A stretch of DNA of 64,000 bases, taken from NCBI GenBank assembly GCA_009929315.1, contig SAAS01000001.1, positions 1-64,000 of the forward strand, in the 5' to 3' direction. Below, one piece after another: positions 25,048-32,604 of this stretch. The translations under genes and the position numbers were made by a program. The DNA is from Clostridia bacterium. Lineage in GTDB: Bacteria; Bacillota; Clostridia; Oscillospirales; Oscillospiraceae. The notes below the pieces were generated by a model that had not been told where the DNA came from, ran no database searches, and was given only the letters and a program-made list of their open reading frames with translations. Position 1 is the stretch's first letter. The number at the start of each line of letters is the position of its first letter.

Positions 25048-25061
25048 TGTAGCGGGCTACT
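25048..25061. promoter_or_regulatory. Candidate MarR operator (site 2)
   Basis: TGTAGCGGGCTACT, 11 of 12 fixed positions. It lies 41 bases centre-to-centre from site 3, close to four helical turns, upstream of the acyl-CoA dehydrogenase. Confidence 0.7.
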
Positions 25062-25088
25062 TAGAGAGCCTTCTATTTTCGCGGTAAA

Positions 25089-25102
25089 TGTAGCATGCTA
25101 CA
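25089..25102. promoter_or_regulatory. Candidate MarR operator (site 3)
   Basis: TGTAGCATGCTACA is a perfect 14-base palindrome, about 135 bases before the acyl-CoA dehydrogenase start. Confidence 0.75.
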
Positions 25103-25237
25103 TAGAATGCCCTCCCCTTTACTCGGGTAGGAGCCAACATCAAAGATGATAAATGACACACAACTTTATGATTCAATAGATGAGGGTTAAGCTGTGCCGT
25201 TTATTGTTAATATATTATCATACAGAGGAGCATGGTT

Positions 25238-26404
25238 ATGACAGACACAGCATTGGAATACGGCTTAACGCCTGACCAGAGGGACATTCAGCAGCTCACG
25301 CGTCAATTTGCACGTAAGGAGCTTACCTGGGACAAGCTCAAAGATTTTGACGAACGGGGCGAGCTTCCCATGGAGCTTTACAAAAAGGTTGCCGAGATGG
25401 GACTTACGACACTTATTATCCCCGAGGAATACGGCGGCGCGGGAATGAACCAGCTTAGCTGCGCCATTGCGATGGAAGAGCTGGCCTACGGGGATGCCGG
25501 TTTTTCACTTTCCGTAGGAGCAAACAGTCTGGCGGTAGATCCGATCCTTTTGTTCGGAACCGAGGAGCAGAAGGCCTATGTTTCAAAGTTCTATGTGGAC
25601 GGCGGCATCGGAGCTTTCTGCCTCACGGAAGCGGACGCCGGCTCGGACGCGGGAGCCTGTCGCGCTACTGCCTTGCTTGAAGGAAACGAATATGTGATAA
25701 ACGGCGTAAAAGCATTTATTACAAACGGCAGCGTTGCGGATATTTACACCGTTTTTGCGCTTACGGACCCCGCCGCCGGAGCTCGCGGACTTTCCTGTTT
25801 CATTGTCGAGCGCAATCGTGAGGGCGTATCCGTCGGCAAGGATGAGAACAAAATGGGCATTCGGCTTTCCAACACCTCCGAGGTCGTATTTGAAAATGTA
25901 AGAGTCCCCGCGAAAAATCTCGTCGGAAAAGAAGGCATGGGCTTCAAAATCGCAATGACCACACTCGATATAACACGGCCTGCCGGTATAGGCGCGGGAG
26001 TAAGCGGTCTTTGCCGCTCCGCAATAGATAAATGTATTGAATATTCAAAGGTTCGTGTGACCTTCGGACAGCCCATTATCACCAATCAGGCCATCCAGTT
26101 CATGATAGCAGACATGGAAATTCAAACGCAGGCAGCGCGCACATTTTCTTACAGGGTTGCGGATATGATTGACCACGGAGTGCTTGACCCGATAGCCGGA
26201 GCCGCTGCGAAAGCCTTTGCCGCCGATACGGCTGTCAAGGTTGCAACCGACGCGGTTCAAATTTTCGGAGGGAACGGTTACAGCCGCGAATATCCCATTG
26301 AAAGCCTTTACCGCAATGCGAAGATTTTCCAGATATTTGAGGGAACGAACCAGATTCAGCGCTTGTCGGTAATCAAGGGCCTTATTAAAAACTCCATGAG
26401 CTAA
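25238..26404 (+). CDS. Acyl-CoA dehydrogenase (enoyl-CoA reductase direction likely)
   Basis: 388 residues, the usual short-chain acyl-CoA dehydrogenase length. The FAD/substrate segment FCLTEADAGSDAG and the C-terminal catalytic glutamate in FQIFEGTNQIQR (about Glu368) are present. The family oxidises acyl-CoA with EtfAB as electron partner; in fermenters it often runs as an enoyl-CoA reductase. EtfAB is not encoded in the window. The ATG at 25238 has AGAGGAG 7 bases before; the ATG at 25232 is too close. Upstream operators link it to the dehydratase and CoA-transferase. Acryloyl-CoA or another 2-enoyl-CoA is a plausible substrate (inference). Confidence 0.88.
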   Translation: MTDTALEYGLTPDQRDIQQLTRQFARKELTWDKLKDFDERGELPMELYKKVAEMGLTTLIIPEEYGGAGMNQLSCAIAMEELAYGDAGFSLSVGANSLAVDPILLFGTEEQKAYVSKFYVDGGIGAFCLTEADAGSDAGACRATALLEGNEYVINGVKAFITNGSVADIYTVFALTDPAAGARGLSCFIVERNREGVSVGKDENKMGIRLSNTSEVVFENVRVPAKNLVGKEGMGFKIAMTTLDITRPAGIGAGVSGLCRSAIDKCIEYSKVRVTFGQPIITNQAIQFMIADMEIQTQAARTFSYRVADMIDHGVLDPIAGAAAKAFAADTAVKVATDAVQIFGGNGYSREYPIESLYRNAKIFQIFEGTNQIQRLSVIKGLIKNSMS

Positions 26405-26436
26405 TCAACGTAAAACACCCTGAAAAGCCGCAAATA

Positions 26437-26473
26437 GGGAGACTTCTGCTTTTGCAGAAGCCTCCCTTAATAT
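26437..26473 (+). terminator. Terminator after acyl-CoA dehydrogenase
   Basis: GGGAG and CTTCTGC pair with GCAGAAG and CTCCC around TTTT with one A/C mismatch, then TTAATAT. The remaining bases to 26603 show no gene or clear minus-strand terminator. Confidence 0.75.
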
Positions 26474-26603
26474 ATAAAAGCATGCAGGCTTATTTGTATG
26501 CGCACATGGAAGTTCAATTCCCGGAGAAGGAGGGGACACACGCAAATACAGTCATGCCTTTATAACAAAAAATGCAATGCCGCGAACAGCGAAAGACCGT
26601 GAA

Positions 26604-27899
26604 TTATTTATTGACGACGTTATCAAAATACTGGCCGAGAGCACCGGTTATTTCATCGTGGGTCTTGTAGCGCCCGTCGATTCCGTCAACGTCAAGATAG
26701 AGAGTGGGAATACCGAATCTCTCCTGAATCATGTCGGTGACTATTTTCGCGGAGGCCCATGTGTGCTTGCAGCCTATATGTCCGAGGAAAATGGAAACAT
26801 CCGGGTCATAGTCCTTGAAAATCTTATCAACAAGATAGATGTAGTTTTCGGTCGGTCCTGCGGCACCGTGAATCATCGGACTGTTCTGCATTTTTCTCGC
26901 GATAGTTTTAAAACAGTCGTGTCTGTCGTCCAGGTGCTCATAAAGCTCGCCGTGCTGGTAGCCGAAGGCGTCCATGACGGTGACGGCTCCATACTCTCTC
27001 TCCATCCAGTCCATTGCTCCGGAGAAAGACCAAAGCATATTCTGAAGCAAAGCGACGCGGTGCTTCTCGCCATCGGGACAGGGTCCCATGCCGAGCTCCG
27101 ACATCATTTCGCCTGTCGCCAGCTCCTGCTCAAGCAAATTGCCCATTTCGGGGTAACAGGACATGGCGTTTGTGGTTCCGTTCATTACCAGCATGCGCCC
27201 CGGCAGCGGACAGGGCTTTCTCTTGCGCAAATCGGCGCATTTGCCCTGAAGCTCGTAGGTTCTGTTGGCGTTTTTCATGGTCTCTTTCATTCTATCCCAG
27301 TCGAGCTTAGTTCCGGTAAACTCTTCCATCCAAGACACAAACTTTTCGGTCTGATCAACCAGATATTCAAGACCGCGGTCATCTCTGCGGAAGGGCTGGT
27401 CAAAGGAGAAAGCGGGGACATTAAAAATTCTTTCCATGTTGGGATAAACGACGCGTGAGGAGTCGCAGGGAACGGAGGAGTATACAAACGCGTCGGGCGT
27501 AACACCGTACTGTTCCTCAAGAGCGGTGCCGAGATAGGTCTTGCACAGGCCGCAGGTGGTGGCGGGAACGTATCTTTCGGCGGAATCAATGAATTTTCCC
27601 GTTAAAGTGGGGTTCGGGGAAAGCCGTATGGGAACGGTGTCAAGGTAAACGGGAACGCAGTCAAAAGCCACGATAATATCAACAGGTACCGGTCCCCCGA
27701 AGAAAACAAGCTTTTTCCCGTTGTTATGTGCATCGCGAACCTGATGCCACATGTCGTACTGTATCTGAAGTGTCCAGAGCAGGTCGGGATTTTTCTCCTT
27801 CATGCGCTCCATCTGCCCGTCAATTTTTTCGCAGCAAAAATCAAATACGGACAAGTCTCCGCTCATCACGGCGTCTTCCAATCTGGTATCCTTAGCCAT
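26604..27899 (-). CDS. 2-hydroxyacyl-CoA dehydratase family subunit (second gene of pair)
   Basis: 431 residues from the ATG at 27899 (AGGAGGA 7 bases upstream; a TTG at 27905 is rejected). It belongs to the HgdB/BcrB superfamily whose [4Fe-4S] subunits dehydrate 2-hydroxyacyl-CoA through a ketyl radical. Likely cluster cysteines lie in PATTCGLCKTYLG and VPCDSSRV (about 115-150), and GHIGCKHTWASAK (about 385) is typical of the C-terminal half. The partner subunit is 18 bases upstream. The ATPase activator (HgdC type) needed to energise such enzymes is not in the window. The substrate is not fixed by sequence; lactoyl-CoA or another 2-hydroxyacyl-CoA is suggested by context. Confidence 0.82.
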   Translation of the reverse strand: MAKDTRLEDAVMSGDLSVFDFCCEKIDGQMERMKEKNPDLLWTLQIQYDMWHQVRDAHNNGKKLVFFGGPVPVDIIVAFDCVPVYLDTVPIRLSPNPTLTGKFIDSAERYVPATTCGLCKTYLGTALEEQYGVTPDAFVYSSVPCDSSRVVYPNMERIFNVPAFSFDQPFRRDDRGLEYLVDQTEKFVSWMEEFTGTKLDWDRMKETMKNANRTYELQGKCADLRKRKPCPLPGRMLVMNGTTNAMSCYPEMGNLLEQELATGEMMSELGMGPCPDGEKHRVALLQNMLWSFSGAMDWMEREYGAVTVMDAFGYQHGELYEHLDDRHDCFKTIARKMQNSPMIHGAAGPTENYIYLVDKIFKDYDPDVSIFLGHIGCKHTWASAKIVTDMIQERFGIPTLYLDVDGIDGRYKTHDEITGALGQYFDNVVNK

Positions 27900-27917
27900 T
27901 TTCAAGTCCTCCTTTTC

Positions 27918-29045
27918 CTAATTCTCAATCATTTCAATAAAAGCCTCAGCGCGGATGGCCAGCTGTCCCGCGTTGGCAAGGTGCTCCTCGCGCTCAAGCG
28001 TAAGCATGGGTATGCCGGCTGCCTTCAGGTCAGGCTCAAGGTACAGGCTCTCGCCTCCCCAGCATTCGCAATACTGCAGTTTCTGATATACAACGCCCTG
28101 AACGCCGTATTCTCTGCAGGTGTCAACTATGCTTTTTTGCAGGGCTACGCGGTTATCCATCATGCGAGGACAGACTATTCGGGTAAGGTAGTATTTGGCT
28201 AGCGAGCCGAGAAGATCTTTTTCATCAATTTCCATTACATGGTTGAAGGGCTTGCTGCCGTAGCAGAGGTCATCTGCAACGAAAAGACCGCCGTTTTCCT
28301 CAATTACATCGAGGTAGCCGGCATTATCAAGAGCTGAGCCGATAATCATGAGGCGTGCGCGTTTGTCCGTGATGGGGGCGCGGTTTTTTGCGTCGGCAAG
28401 AAAAGCCTTAAGAAGTTCAATGTATTCGTCGGTGCTGCAGTTGGTCGAACTGAGCATAATCTTTAGCGCGTCCGAACCGCTGATGACAGGAGTTTTCTCT
28501 AAGCGAAGATCGTTTACCTTCTTAATAAGCCTGCGTATTTCATTGTGCTTTTCGATGGAGGCTTTGAGCTTTAAGTCGGTAAGCTTGTTGCCCGAGAACT
28601 CCTCCAGCTTTGCGATAAGGTCGCGCAGCTCGTTCATATAGAATTTGTGCTCCAGTTCTCCGTAAATGCGCGGAGCGCCGATTTGGCAGAAGAATCTTCC
28701 GGTATTCCGGGTTTTGTCAACGTGCTCGGCGTTATCGTATGCGCGGGCGGACATCATGCAGCCGTCGGACGTTACGATACCGTCAAGAAAATCGTAAGTT
28801 CCGTCAAGCCAGTACTGAAGCAGTCCTCTTGCAAAGCTGCAGCTGAACGTGGACATCCATGTATCGCCGTCGGGACTTTCTGTGGTACCGGTCGCTCTCA
28901 GACGTACGGGCATAATTTCCAAAGCGTCAAAGATTTCCACCGGCACATGGCAGCAGATGAGGCCGAGTGCTTTTTTGCCCTGTGCTTTCCAGGCTTTCAC
29001 CGATTCGCCTGAAATGTTTGTTTCAAATAGTTTCTGGTAATCCAT
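27918..29045 (-). CDS. 2-hydroxyacyl-CoA dehydratase family subunit (first gene of pair)
   Basis: 375 residues from the ATG at 29045 (AAGGAGGAG upstream; the frame open to 29159 is a non-coding extension). Family features: ICCHVPVEIFDALEIMPVRL (about 30-49), STFSCSFARG (65-74), SDGCMMSARAYDN (93-105), and near the C-terminus YCECWGGESLYLEPDLKAAG. Conserved cysteines (Cys32, Cys69, Cys96, and one in YCECW) could ligate the [4Fe-4S] cluster. It forms an operon with the following subunit. A promoter and the regional palindromes lie upstream, facing the CoA-transferase divergently. Confidence 0.82.
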   Translation of the reverse strand: MDYQKLFETNISGESVKAWKAQGKKALGLICCHVPVEIFDALEIMPVRLRATGTTESPDGDTWMSTFSCSFARGLLQYWLDGTYDFLDGIVTSDGCMMSARAYDNAEHVDKTRNTGRFFCQIGAPRIYGELEHKFYMNELRDLIAKLEEFSGNKLTDLKLKASIEKHNEIRRLIKKVNDLRLEKTPVISGSDALKIMLSSTNCSTDEYIELLKAFLADAKNRAPITDKRARLMIIGSALDNAGYLDVIEENGGLFVADDLCYGSKPFNHVMEIDEKDLLGSLAKYYLTRIVCPRMMDNRVALQKSIVDTCREYGVQGVVYQKLQYCECWGGESLYLEPDLKAAGIPMLTLEREEHLANAGQLAIRAEAFIEMIEN

Positions 29046-29183
29046 AGTCTCCTCCTTTATTTTAGCGAAGAAATGCTTCGAGCTTTTTGGCAATTCCGAC
29101 ACATAAAAAGCCGATATTATCCCACAAGTCAAAAATTCCGAATTAACGGAGGACTGCAAACCCCGCTGTTTTCACCAATGTAA

Positions 29184-29197
29184 CGTAGCGCGCTACA
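29184..29197. promoter_or_regulatory. Candidate MarR operator (site 4, dehydratase side)
   Basis: CGTAGCGCGCTACA, 11 of 12 fixed positions, just downstream of the minus-strand -10 at 29209-29214, so it covers the start region of the dehydratase transcript. Confidence 0.7.
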
Positions 29198-29208
29198 CAA
29201 TGTATGTT

Positions 29209-29237
29209 ATTTTACAGCTTGCATGAAAAAATAGCAA
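29209..29237 (-). promoter_or_regulatory. Predicted promoter of the dehydratase operon
   Basis: On the minus strand, -35 TTGCTA (29232-29237), 17 bases, -10 TAAAAT (29209-29214). Confidence 0.5.
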
Positions 29238-29256
29238 TTAGACAAAATAACAAAAA

Positions 29257-29270
29257 TGTAGCTCGCTACA
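29257..29270. promoter_or_regulatory. Candidate MarR operator (site 5, centre of divergent region)
   Basis: TGTAGCTCGCTACA matches all 12 fixed positions. It lies between the two divergent promoters, upstream of both -35 boxes. Confidence 0.75.
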
Positions 29271-29287
29271 TTGTGTATTTTCAAGTA

Positions 29288-29316
29288 TTGCATTAACAAT
29301 CAATAAGCTATAAAAT
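29288..29316 (+). promoter_or_regulatory. Predicted promoter of the CoA-transferase
   Basis: -35 TTGCAT (29288-29293), 17 bases, -10 TAAAAT (29311-29316). The expected start near 29323 falls on operator site 6. Confidence 0.55.
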
Positions 29317-29322
29317 TGTGAA

Positions 29323-29336
29323 AGTAGCGTGCTACA
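29323..29336. promoter_or_regulatory. Candidate MarR operator (site 6, CoA-transferase side)
   Basis: AGTAGCGTGCTACA, 11 of 12 fixed positions, overlapping the predicted start site, as expected for repression. Confidence 0.72.
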
Positions 29337-29415
29337 TATCGCGCCCGATATAGGGAGGAATTATTCGAGCGTGGGGAAGCAGGTGCACGAACAATAATGT
29401 TAAGGAGAAGAAGAA

Positions 29416-30768
29416 ATGGCAGAAAAAAATCTCAATATTGACTGGAGAAAATACTACGAGGACCACAAGGTAGACCTGCACACCGCGGCAATGCAGATTA
29501 AACCGGGGGATTGCGTATGGCTGGGTCAGGCTTGCTCCATTCCTTATGCGCTTTTAAATGAGATGTATACCCATATGGAGGACTATCACGACGTAATTCT
29601 CTATTCCAATGTCATGAATCAGCCCGTGGATATGCTTTTTGACCCCGAAACAAAAAAGCACTTCCGCCAAATTACCACCTACAACCTGCCGCTTGAGCGC
29701 ATGTCGATAGACATGAATGTCATGGAATGCGGCGGCATGGCTTATGACCTGCTGCAGGTCGGTCCTTTCAGATATGGCTGTGACTTCACGGCAATGTGCA
29801 TGTGCCCGCCTGATGAGGATGGCTACTGCAATCTCGGTGTATACGGTATCAGCACAAGTGCAGTTCTGCAAAACGATCCGAGAATCAAAAGAAGAATTGC
29901 CATTATAGACAGTAACCAATACCCGATGACGGGAGACCCCGAAATTACCCGTATACACGTTTCCGAGCTTGACTGGATAGTCGAGTGTGATCACGCAACC
30001 TTTGCAATTCCCGCGCAGCCGCCTTCAAAGGTTGATAAGGACATAGCCTCATACATTCTTCCTTATATTCATTCGGGCGACAAAGTTCAAATCGGCTTCG
30101 GCGGTCTCGGTGAAGAAATACTCTCCCATCTGAAGAGTATCGGACAGCTGGAAATCTATTCGGAGGTTGCCTGCGACAACATGGCGGCTCTGTGCGAAGA
30201 GGGCGTGCTGACAAAAATTGTTTGCTCAAGCCCCGGCGCCTGCTCCGAGAGATTCTTCAAGTTCGCCAGCGAGGACGACAGAGTTACCTTCCGCTCACAG
30301 CCCGATATGGTTGATCCGCTCGGAATAATCAATCAGGAGAACATTGTTGCCATTAACGCGACCTTTATGTGCGACCTTATCGGGCAGTGCTGTTCAGAGG
30401 CTCAGGGACTTCAGCCATACAGCGGCCCCGGCGGTTCGTTTGCCTATATTTACGGCGCGATTCGTGCAAAGAACGGCAGAAGCTTCATTTGCCTGCGCTC
30501 CACTTACAAGGACCATGACGGCGAGCGCCATTCCAACGTCGTGCCATGGCTACCCGAGGGCTCCATCGTCACCACTCCCAAGGTTTATGTAATGTACCTT
30601 GTAACCGAGCACGGTATTGCGGACGTGTTCTGTAAGACACTCAAAGATCGTATAAAGGCAATTTTAAAGATAGCCCACCCCGATTTCAGGCAGGAGCTCA
30701 AGGACAAAATCGTAACTACTCCGCTGATAAAAGAAGAAGACTTCGTCGGTTACAGCCTTTTCGATTAA
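29416..30768 (+). CDS. Family I CoA-transferase (acetyl-CoA hydrolase/4-hydroxybutyrate CoA-transferase type)
   Basis: 450 residues. It moves CoA from acetyl- or another acyl-CoA to a carboxylic acid through a glutamyl-CoA thioester. IGFGGLGEEIL (226-236) precedes LEIYSEVACDNM (245-256); Glu250 aligns with the catalytic glutamate of 4-hydroxybutyrate CoA-transferase. The segment IGQCCSEAQGLQPYSGPGGS (322-341) is family-typical. AAGGAG precedes the ATG. It is divergent from the dehydratase genes with shared operators, so it probably activates the 2-hydroxy acid that the dehydratase consumes (inference). Confidence 0.88.
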   Translation: MAEKNLNIDWRKYYEDHKVDLHTAAMQIKPGDCVWLGQACSIPYALLNEMYTHMEDYHDVILYSNVMNQPVDMLFDPETKKHFRQITTYNLPLERMSIDMNVMECGGMAYDLLQVGPFRYGCDFTAMCMCPPDEDGYCNLGVYGISTSAVLQNDPRIKRRIAIIDSNQYPMTGDPEITRIHVSELDWIVECDHATFAIPAQPPSKVDKDIASYILPYIHSGDKVQIGFGGLGEEILSHLKSIGQLEIYSEVACDNMAALCEEGVLTKIVCSSPGACSERFFKFASEDDRVTFRSQPDMVDPLGIINQENIVAINATFMCDLIGQCCSEAQGLQPYSGPGGSFAYIYGAIRAKNGRSFICLRSTYKDHDGERHSNVVPWLPEGSIVTTPKVYVMYLVTEHGIADVFCKTLKDRIKAILKIAHPDFRQELKDKIVTTPLIKEEDFVGYSLFD

Positions 30769-30791
30769 AGGTTGAAAGAGCGGGAGAACCG

Positions 30792-30835
30792 CAGCGGTCT
30801 TCAAATGCCGCTGATATAAAGCTTTTTTAAACAAT
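30792..30835 (+). terminator. Possible terminator after CoA-transferase
   Basis: CAGCGG (30792-30797) pairs with CCGCTG (30808-30813); a T-run follows about 10 bases later. The imperfect spacing makes it uncertain. Confidence 0.4.
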
Positions 30836-30876
30836 TGAGGTGCAGAGTTTTTGTTTCTCTCGGTTTTTTATACGAA

Positions 30877-30904
30877 TTGAGCATGCTATATGTAGCACAA
30901 TACA
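30877..30904. promoter_or_regulatory. Two abutting degenerate copies of the MarR palindrome (sites 7 and 8)
   Basis: 30877-30890 matches 9 of 12 and 30891-30904 (TGTAGCACAATACA) matches 10 of 12 fixed positions. They touch end to end and end 3 bases before the -35 box of the small-protein promoter, a position more usual for activation or for a flanking repressor. Confidence 0.5.
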
Positions 30905-30907
30905 TAA

Positions 30908-30936
30908 TTGACATTTTGCCTTACAGCGGATAGAAT
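30908..30936 (+). promoter_or_regulatory. Strong predicted promoter of the 71-residue protein
   Basis: Consensus -35 TTGACA (30908-30913), exact 17-base spacer, -10 TAGAAT (30931-30936). Expected start near 30943. Confidence 0.8.
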
Positions 30937-30942
30937 AATAAC

Positions 30943-31080
30943 AGAGCACAGCTCTCAAATCAGTCGGCACAGACCGACAAGTCAGCTGACCGCGAATTGC
31001 ACCTGAGGCAGTCCTGGCGGCAAACGCCTTCGTGAATGAAGCGGAATTGTGACTAAAATTTATTTTGGAGGTTACTTATT
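30943..31080 (+). promoter_or_regulatory. Long structured 5' leader of the small-protein mRNA
   Basis: About 138 bases with several small hairpins: GAGC-ACA-GCTC (30944-30954), GTCGG-CACAGA-CCGAC (30963-30978), the palindrome GTCAGCTGAC (30981-30990), GGCG-GCAAA-CGCC (31016-31028) and CTTC/GAAG (31028-31041). TTTGGAGG precedes the start codon. I recognise no known riboswitch class. Confidence 0.45.
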
Positions 31081-31296
31081 ATGGCATATACTATGGATAC
31101 AACAATGGGCGATATCCTTTCCAATCCCGAAGCAGTTAAAGTTCTGGACGAGCTTATGCCCGGCGCTTCCACCAACCCCATGATGAAGATGGCTAAGGGC
31201 TTTTCTCTCGGCAAGATCGCAAAGACCCCGGCTGCAAAGGTTTCCGTTGAGCAGGTTCAGTCCCTCATCGACGCTCTGAACGCAAAACTCGGCTAA
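31081..31296 (+). CDS. Small protein, 71 residues, function unknown
   Basis: It is acidic at the start, with a helix-turn-helix-like layout: MGDILSNPEAVKVLDELMPG (9-28), a Met-rich middle (NPMMKMAKG) and an amphipathic C-terminal helix VSVEQVQSLIDALNAKLG. From memory, similar short domains occur alone or at the C-terminus of various Firmicutes proteins; I cannot name the family with certainty. A near-consensus promoter, strong TTTGGAGG site and own terminator suggest high expression. It lies just after the CoA-transferase with MarR-type palindromes upstream. There is no signal peptide or membrane span, so it is probably cytoplasmic. Confidence 0.75.
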   Translation: MAYTMDTTMGDILSNPEAVKVLDELMPGASTNPMMKMAKGFSLGKIAKTPAAKVSVEQVQSLIDALNAKLG

Positions 31297-31384
31297 GCTT
31301 CCTTTTTTGGTGCTTTTCTTGCCGACATATCTCACCGTCAGGAGATAAGAAGGCAATTTATTTGAAAACTTCTCAGCGTTTTCA

Positions 31385-31428
31385 AGGCAGTGCAACGGAC
31401 AAATCCGCTGCACTGCCTGTTTTATTTT
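31385..31428 (+). terminator. Terminator after the small-protein gene
   Basis: AGGCAGTGCA (31385-31394) pairs with TGCACTGCCT (31409-31418), with an inner GGA/TCC, followed by GTTTTATTTT. Confidence 0.85.
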
Positions 31429-31586
31429 CGATAAAACGCGCCGAATAAAATAAATACCCGACTAGCCGCATTATTTGCAAACTTCTATGCCATTTCAGAG
31501 AGTTTAATGTTAAAATGCAGTAAAGAGAGTTTTTGAAAACGTCTGCGGGAAACCGCTGTTTAATTCGGTGTGAGAGAAGGCGTGCC

Positions 31587-32588
31587 ATGAAAAAGGGAAT
31601 TGCCGTGGCGGGCAATATGCTTGTGGATACTATCTATACAATAAACTGCTATCCGAAAATCGGAGAACTCGCGCTCGTGGAAGACAAGGTCACAAGGTCA
31701 ACGGGAGGAGCCGTCTGCAACGTAATTGCGGATTTGGCCAGGCTTGACGGAAAGCTGCCCCTGACCGCGCTGGGCGTTATCGGCAACGACGAAAACGGAG
31801 ACTTCATTCTGGAGAGCCTTTCAAGATATAAAAACATTGATTTATCCAAAATTGTACGCGAAGGAGCAAGCTCCTTTTCCGCTGTTATGAGCGACCGCAG
31901 CACCAAGCAGCGGACATTTTTTCATGCCAAGGGCTCCAATGCAATATTTTCCGAAAAGCATATCGATTGGAGCAATCTTGAGGTCAGTCATCTGCACATA
32001 GGCTACCTTTTACTGTTGGACGAGCTCGATAAGCCGGATTTGGAGTTCGGGACAAAAATGGCAAGGCTGCTTGCCTCCGCGAAGAAAAACGGAATAAAAA
32101 CCTCCGTCGATATGGTCAGCGACTCGAACAGCCGATACGAGGCAATAGTTCCTCCTGCGCTTAAATATACTGATTTCTGTATCATCAACGAAACCGAGGC
32201 CCAGTGTCTGACGGGGCTCAGGCTGCGTGAAGAAAACGGAATCAATGAAGAAAACACCCTCACAGCACTTCGCGCTATCAGGGACAAGGGGGTTATGGGC
32301 TGGGTCGTTATTCACGCGCCCGAGGGCGGATACGGGCTTGACTGCGTCCGCGGGGATGTTGTCAAATTAGAAAGCCTTTCCCTTCCCGAAGGGTACATCA
32401 AAGGTACGAACGGGGCGGGCGATGCTTTCTGTGCGGGGGTGCTCTACGCCGCATATATGGGAAAATCGCTTGAAGAAGCGCTTGAGCTCGGTACAGGCTG
32501 TGCCGCCTGCTCCCTATCCGAACCCGGAGCCGCCGAGGGTATGCGCTCGTATGAAGAAGTAATGAGTTTATACAGAAACTTGAGATAA
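31587..32588 (+). CDS. PfkB-family carbohydrate kinase
   Basis: 333 residues from the ATG at 31587 (GAGAAGG upstream; the frame open from 31533 is not preceded by a ribosome site). Ribokinase fold: the N-terminal substrate part has STGGAVCNVIADLARL, and the C-terminal GTNGAGDAFCAG carries the catalytic aspartate and anion hole. It phosphorylates a sugar or sugar acid. The class II aldolase starts 16 bases later, so a kinase-aldolase pair cleaving a phosphorylated sugar is likely (inference). IolC of inositol catabolism and 2-keto-sugar-acid kinases are alternatives. Confidence 0.85.
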   Translation: MKKGIAVAGNMLVDTIYTINCYPKIGELALVEDKVTRSTGGAVCNVIADLARLDGKLPLTALGVIGNDENGDFILESLSRYKNIDLSKIVREGASSFSAVMSDRSTKQRTFFHAKGSNAIFSEKHIDWSNLEVSHLHIGYLLLLDELDKPDLEFGTKMARLLASAKKNGIKTSVDMVSDSNSRYEAIVPPALKYTDFCIINETEAQCLTGLRLREENGINEENTLTALRAIRDKGVMGWVVIHAPEGGYGLDCVRGDVVKLESLSLPEGYIKGTNGAGDAFCAGVLYAAYMGKSLEEALELGTGCAACSLSEPGAAEGMRSYEEVMSLYRNLR

Positions 32589-32604
32589 ACGGAGATTAAA
32601 CATT

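Noticed and set aside
25205..25222. Rex-like box TTGTTAA-TATA-TTATCAT before the acyl-CoA dehydrogenase
   Set aside because: The second half differs from the inverted repeat at two or more key positions. Without a genome scan it is not better than chance in AT-rich DNA.
26577..27458. 293-residue plus-strand open frame antisense to the dehydratase subunit
   Set aside because: It is a frame shadow of a gene with clear family motifs on the minus strand. Similar long shadows over both large oxidoreductases were rejected for the same reason.
29046..29159. 38-codon N-terminal extension of the first dehydratase subunit
   Set aside because: AAGGAGGAG lies directly before the ATG at 29045, and the extension has no family similarity.
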